Shown in pieces: positions 6,613-7,958 of a stretch of DNA of 7,958 bases. The DNA is from Gemmatimonadota bacterium. GTDB taxonomy: Bacteria; Gemmatimonadota; Gemmatimonadetes; Longimicrobiales; Gaopeijiaceae. The position numbers and the translations under genes are program-made. The notes beneath the pieces are model-generated. The model ran no database searches and had not been told where the DNA came from. It saw nothing but the letters and a program-made list of their open reading frames with translations. The first letter of the stretch is position 1, and every line of letters begins with the position of its first letter. The DNA lies in assembly GCA_018678395.1 (NCBI GenBank), contig JAHHMJ010000124.1, forward strand, positions 1 to 7,958, given 5' to 3'.

Positions 6613-6618
6613 TGTCGG

Positions 6619-7827
6619 ATGATGACTGAACCGGTTGACATCGCCCTGCAGCCCGCGGGCGAAGACGATATTCCCGCCATGGCCGCCCTCTGGGCCGAGG
6701 CGTTCCCCGAGAAGCCCGTCGAGCGCCGCGATCGCGAACTTCGCGAGGGCCTGGTCTTCGGCGATCTCAGCGATTGCTGGACGGTCCGGTCGGAGGGCCG
6801 CATCGCCGGAGCGCTCCGGACCTACCGACTCACCATGAACCTGTGGGGCCGGCAGCTGCCGACGATGGGGCTCGCAGGCGTGGCGGTCGCGCCCGACTTC
6901 CGACGGAGAGGCATCGGGCGGCGCATGTGCGTCGAGGCCCTGCGCCTCGCTCGCGAGCGGGGGGACGTGCTGTGCGCGCTGTACCCCTTCCGGACGGCGT
7001 TCTATCGCGAGCTCGGATTCGTCCTCGCGGGAGAACTGCACCGCTACCGCTTCGCCCCGGCCGAGTTGGCGATGTATCCCGGGTGGGATCGCGTCGTGCG
7101 CGCACCCGAGACGGGCAAGGGCGAGGCGCGAGACATCTACGGCCGCGTGGCGCGCTCCACGAACGGGCTGCTGGAGCGGACCGAGCGGATGTGGTCGTTC
7201 GTCGACCGCGTCGGAACGTACCTCTACCTGCATCGGAATCCGCGCGGCGTACCGACCGGCTACGTCGTCGTCCGGGGCCGAGGGGGCTCACCCGAGCGCT
7301 CGCGGCTGCGGGTGGTCGAGCTCATGGCCGAAGACCGGGAGGCCTATCTGGGACTGCTCGGATGGCTCTCCGTTCAGCGCGACCAGTGGGGGCGGATCCT
7401 CTACGATGCGCTGCCCGGCGAGTACTTCCATCGTCGCCTGTCGCATCCGCGCACGGCCGCCTCGAACATGACACGGGGACTCTGGTTCCACTCCGCGTCG
7501 ATCCTGCGGGGTCCGATGTTTCGGATCCTCGATCTCGGCCAGGTTCTGTCGCCGGCAGGAACGGGAGTCGAGCCGCCCCGAGGAATGCCCCTCGACTGGC
7601 ACGAGCCGCTCCAGGTCCGGGACCCGCAGCTGCCGGAGAACCAGGGCCGGTGGGAGGACGGTGAGCGGGTCGAGGCCGCCCTCTCCACGGCCGGGAACGG
7701 TGCGTTGTCCATCGGCGAGGTCACGACGCTCTTCTTCGAGGGACGGCTCCCGGGTCAGACTCCGCCATCGGATTCGTGGACTCCCAACCTGGGTCTGCGC
7801 GACATTCGGCTTTTCGACGAGTTCTGA
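6619..7827 (+). CDS. Eis-like GNAT N-acetyltransferase with C-terminal SCP2-like domain
   Basis: A 402-residue protein with the Eis layout: an N-terminal GNAT domain (about 5-140), a central degenerate GNAT domain (about 145-290) and a C-terminal sterol-carrier-like part (about 295-402). The acetyl-CoA loop is VAVAPDFRRRGIGRRM (88-103), fitting RxxGxG. AFYRELGF holds Tyr129, at the place of the general-acid Tyr in mycobacterial Eis. The protein ends in Phe (RLFDEF). In Eis the free carboxylate of the terminal Phe acts as general base, so the catalytic pair seems intact. Eis enzymes acetylate amines, including several sites on aminoglycosides, and protein lysines; the natural substrate here is unknown. 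ATG 6619 and ATG 6622 are both possible starts, differing by one residue. It is divergent from the thiolase (114-nt gap), and the next gene starts 8 nt after its stop, so the two form an operon. Confidence 0.87.
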   Translation: MMTEPVDIALQPAGEDDIPAMAALWAEAFPEKPVERRDRELREGLVFGDLSDCWTVRSEGRIAGALRTYRLTMNLWGRQLPTMGLAGVAVAPDFRRRGIGRRMCVEALRLARERGDVLCALYPFRTAFYRELGFVLAGELHRYRFAPAELAMYPGWDRVVRAPETGKGEARDIYGRVARSTNGLLERTERMWSFVDRVGTYLYLHRNPRGVPTGYVVVRGRGGSPERSRLRVVELMAEDREAYLGLLGWLSVQRDQWGRILYDALPGEYFHRRLSHPRTAASNMTRGLWFHSASILRGPMFRILDLGQVLSPAGTGVEPPRGMPLDWHEPLQVRDPQLPENQGRWEDGERVEAALSTAGNGALSIGEVTTLFFEGRLPGQTPPSDSWTPNLGLRDIRLFDEF

Positions 7828-7835
7828 GCGAACGC

Positions 7836-7958
7836 GTGCGCGCCGTCACCTTCGACGTCTCCGTCCCGCGCTTCCTTCTGGCGAAGTCGGTCGGGCGGGT
7901 CACCGATTCGGTGCTGTACGGTGCGTTCAGTGGGGTGAAGCTCGTGGATCGCCCGGCA
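7836..7958 (+). CDS. zinc-type medium-chain alcohol dehydrogenase, N-terminal fragment cut by the right edge
   Basis: GTG at 7836 opens a frame that runs 41 codons to the end of the window without a stop. The product begins MRAVTFDVSVPRFLLAKSVG and continues to VLYGAFSGVKLVDRPA. This is the start of a subgroup of GroES-fold, threonine/alcohol dehydrogenase-like MDR proteins, in which VKLVDRPA leads into the first catalytic-domain strand; the zinc ligands lie beyond the edge. It begins 8 nt after the acetyltransferase stop, with only a weak GAG-type ribosome site, so it is probably translated from the same message. The family call rests on a short fragment. Confidence 0.6.
   Translation, partial: MRAVTFDVSVPRFLLAKSVGRVTDSVLYGAFSGVKLVDRPA

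Larger units (their letters stand above)
6505..6618. other. divergent intergenic region between the thiolase and acetyltransferase
   Basis: These 114 nt contain the thiolase Shine-Dalgarno, the candidate leaderless promoter for the acetyltransferase, and a small inverted repeat TCGAT-N5-ATCGA (6556-6570) near the middle. The repeat could be a half-helical operator, but 5-bp arms also arise by chance. No clear promoter for the thiolase was found. Confidence 0.45.

Noticed and set aside
6505..7233. N-terminal extension of the thiolase frame
   Set aside because: It lies antisense to the acetyltransferase; the ATG at 6504 with AGGAG and the conserved thiolase N-terminus fix the real start.

Overview
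The window is very GC-rich and densely coding, with strong G/C preference at third codon positions, GTG and TTG starts beside ATG, and short intergenic gaps. Gene content and protein style (Ig-like surface lipoprotein, stand-alone FadI-type thiolase, Eis-like acetyltransferase outside an actinobacterial context, CPA-type antiporter) fit a free-living, aerobic, heterotrophic bacterium such as a Gemmatimonadota or related lineage. That placement is inference from protein style; there is no rRNA or other marker here.

Layout. (1) 1-2509, minus strand: a compact operon read right to left. A good sigma70-like promoter (2545-2573) precedes a 45-codon membrane ORF (2372-2509), which overlaps by 4 nt (GTGA) a Glu/Leu/Phe/Val-type amino-acid dehydrogenase (1104-2375). 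A 7-nt gap then leads to a Big_2/Big_1-domain lipoprotein that runs off the left edge (1-1096). The two ends of the small ORF look like the two ends of a DASS/SLC13 anion transporter, so it may be what is left after an in-frame internal deletion. (2) 2510-2681: the divergent intergenic region. (3) 2682-5211, plus strand: a monovalent cation:proton antiporter membrane subunit, a small two-helix membrane protein with a bacterial PH-like domain, and an AhpE/BCP-type peroxiredoxin. Hairpins in the gaps suggest partial separation of transcription. (4) 5230-6504, minus strand: a FadI-type acetyl-CoA acyltransferase, convergent with the peroxiredoxin (18-nt gap). (5) 6505-6618: a divergent promoter region with a candidate leaderless promoter. 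(6) 6619-7958, plus strand: an Eis-like N-acetyltransferase followed after 8 nt by the start of a zinc-type medium-chain alcohol dehydrogenase cut by the right edge.

The genes look like ordinary housekeeping and accessory metabolism: amino-acid deamination, ion homeostasis, peroxide detoxification, fatty-acid beta-oxidation and acetylation. No CRISPR array, insertion sequence, tRNA, rRNA or phage module was seen. The observations most worth a second look are the small ORF with its 4-nt coupling, the pairing of an amino-acid dehydrogenase with an Ig-like lipoprotein, the Eis-like enzyme that keeps a C-terminal Phe carboxylate, and the Lys-Asp pair at the antiporter ion site.
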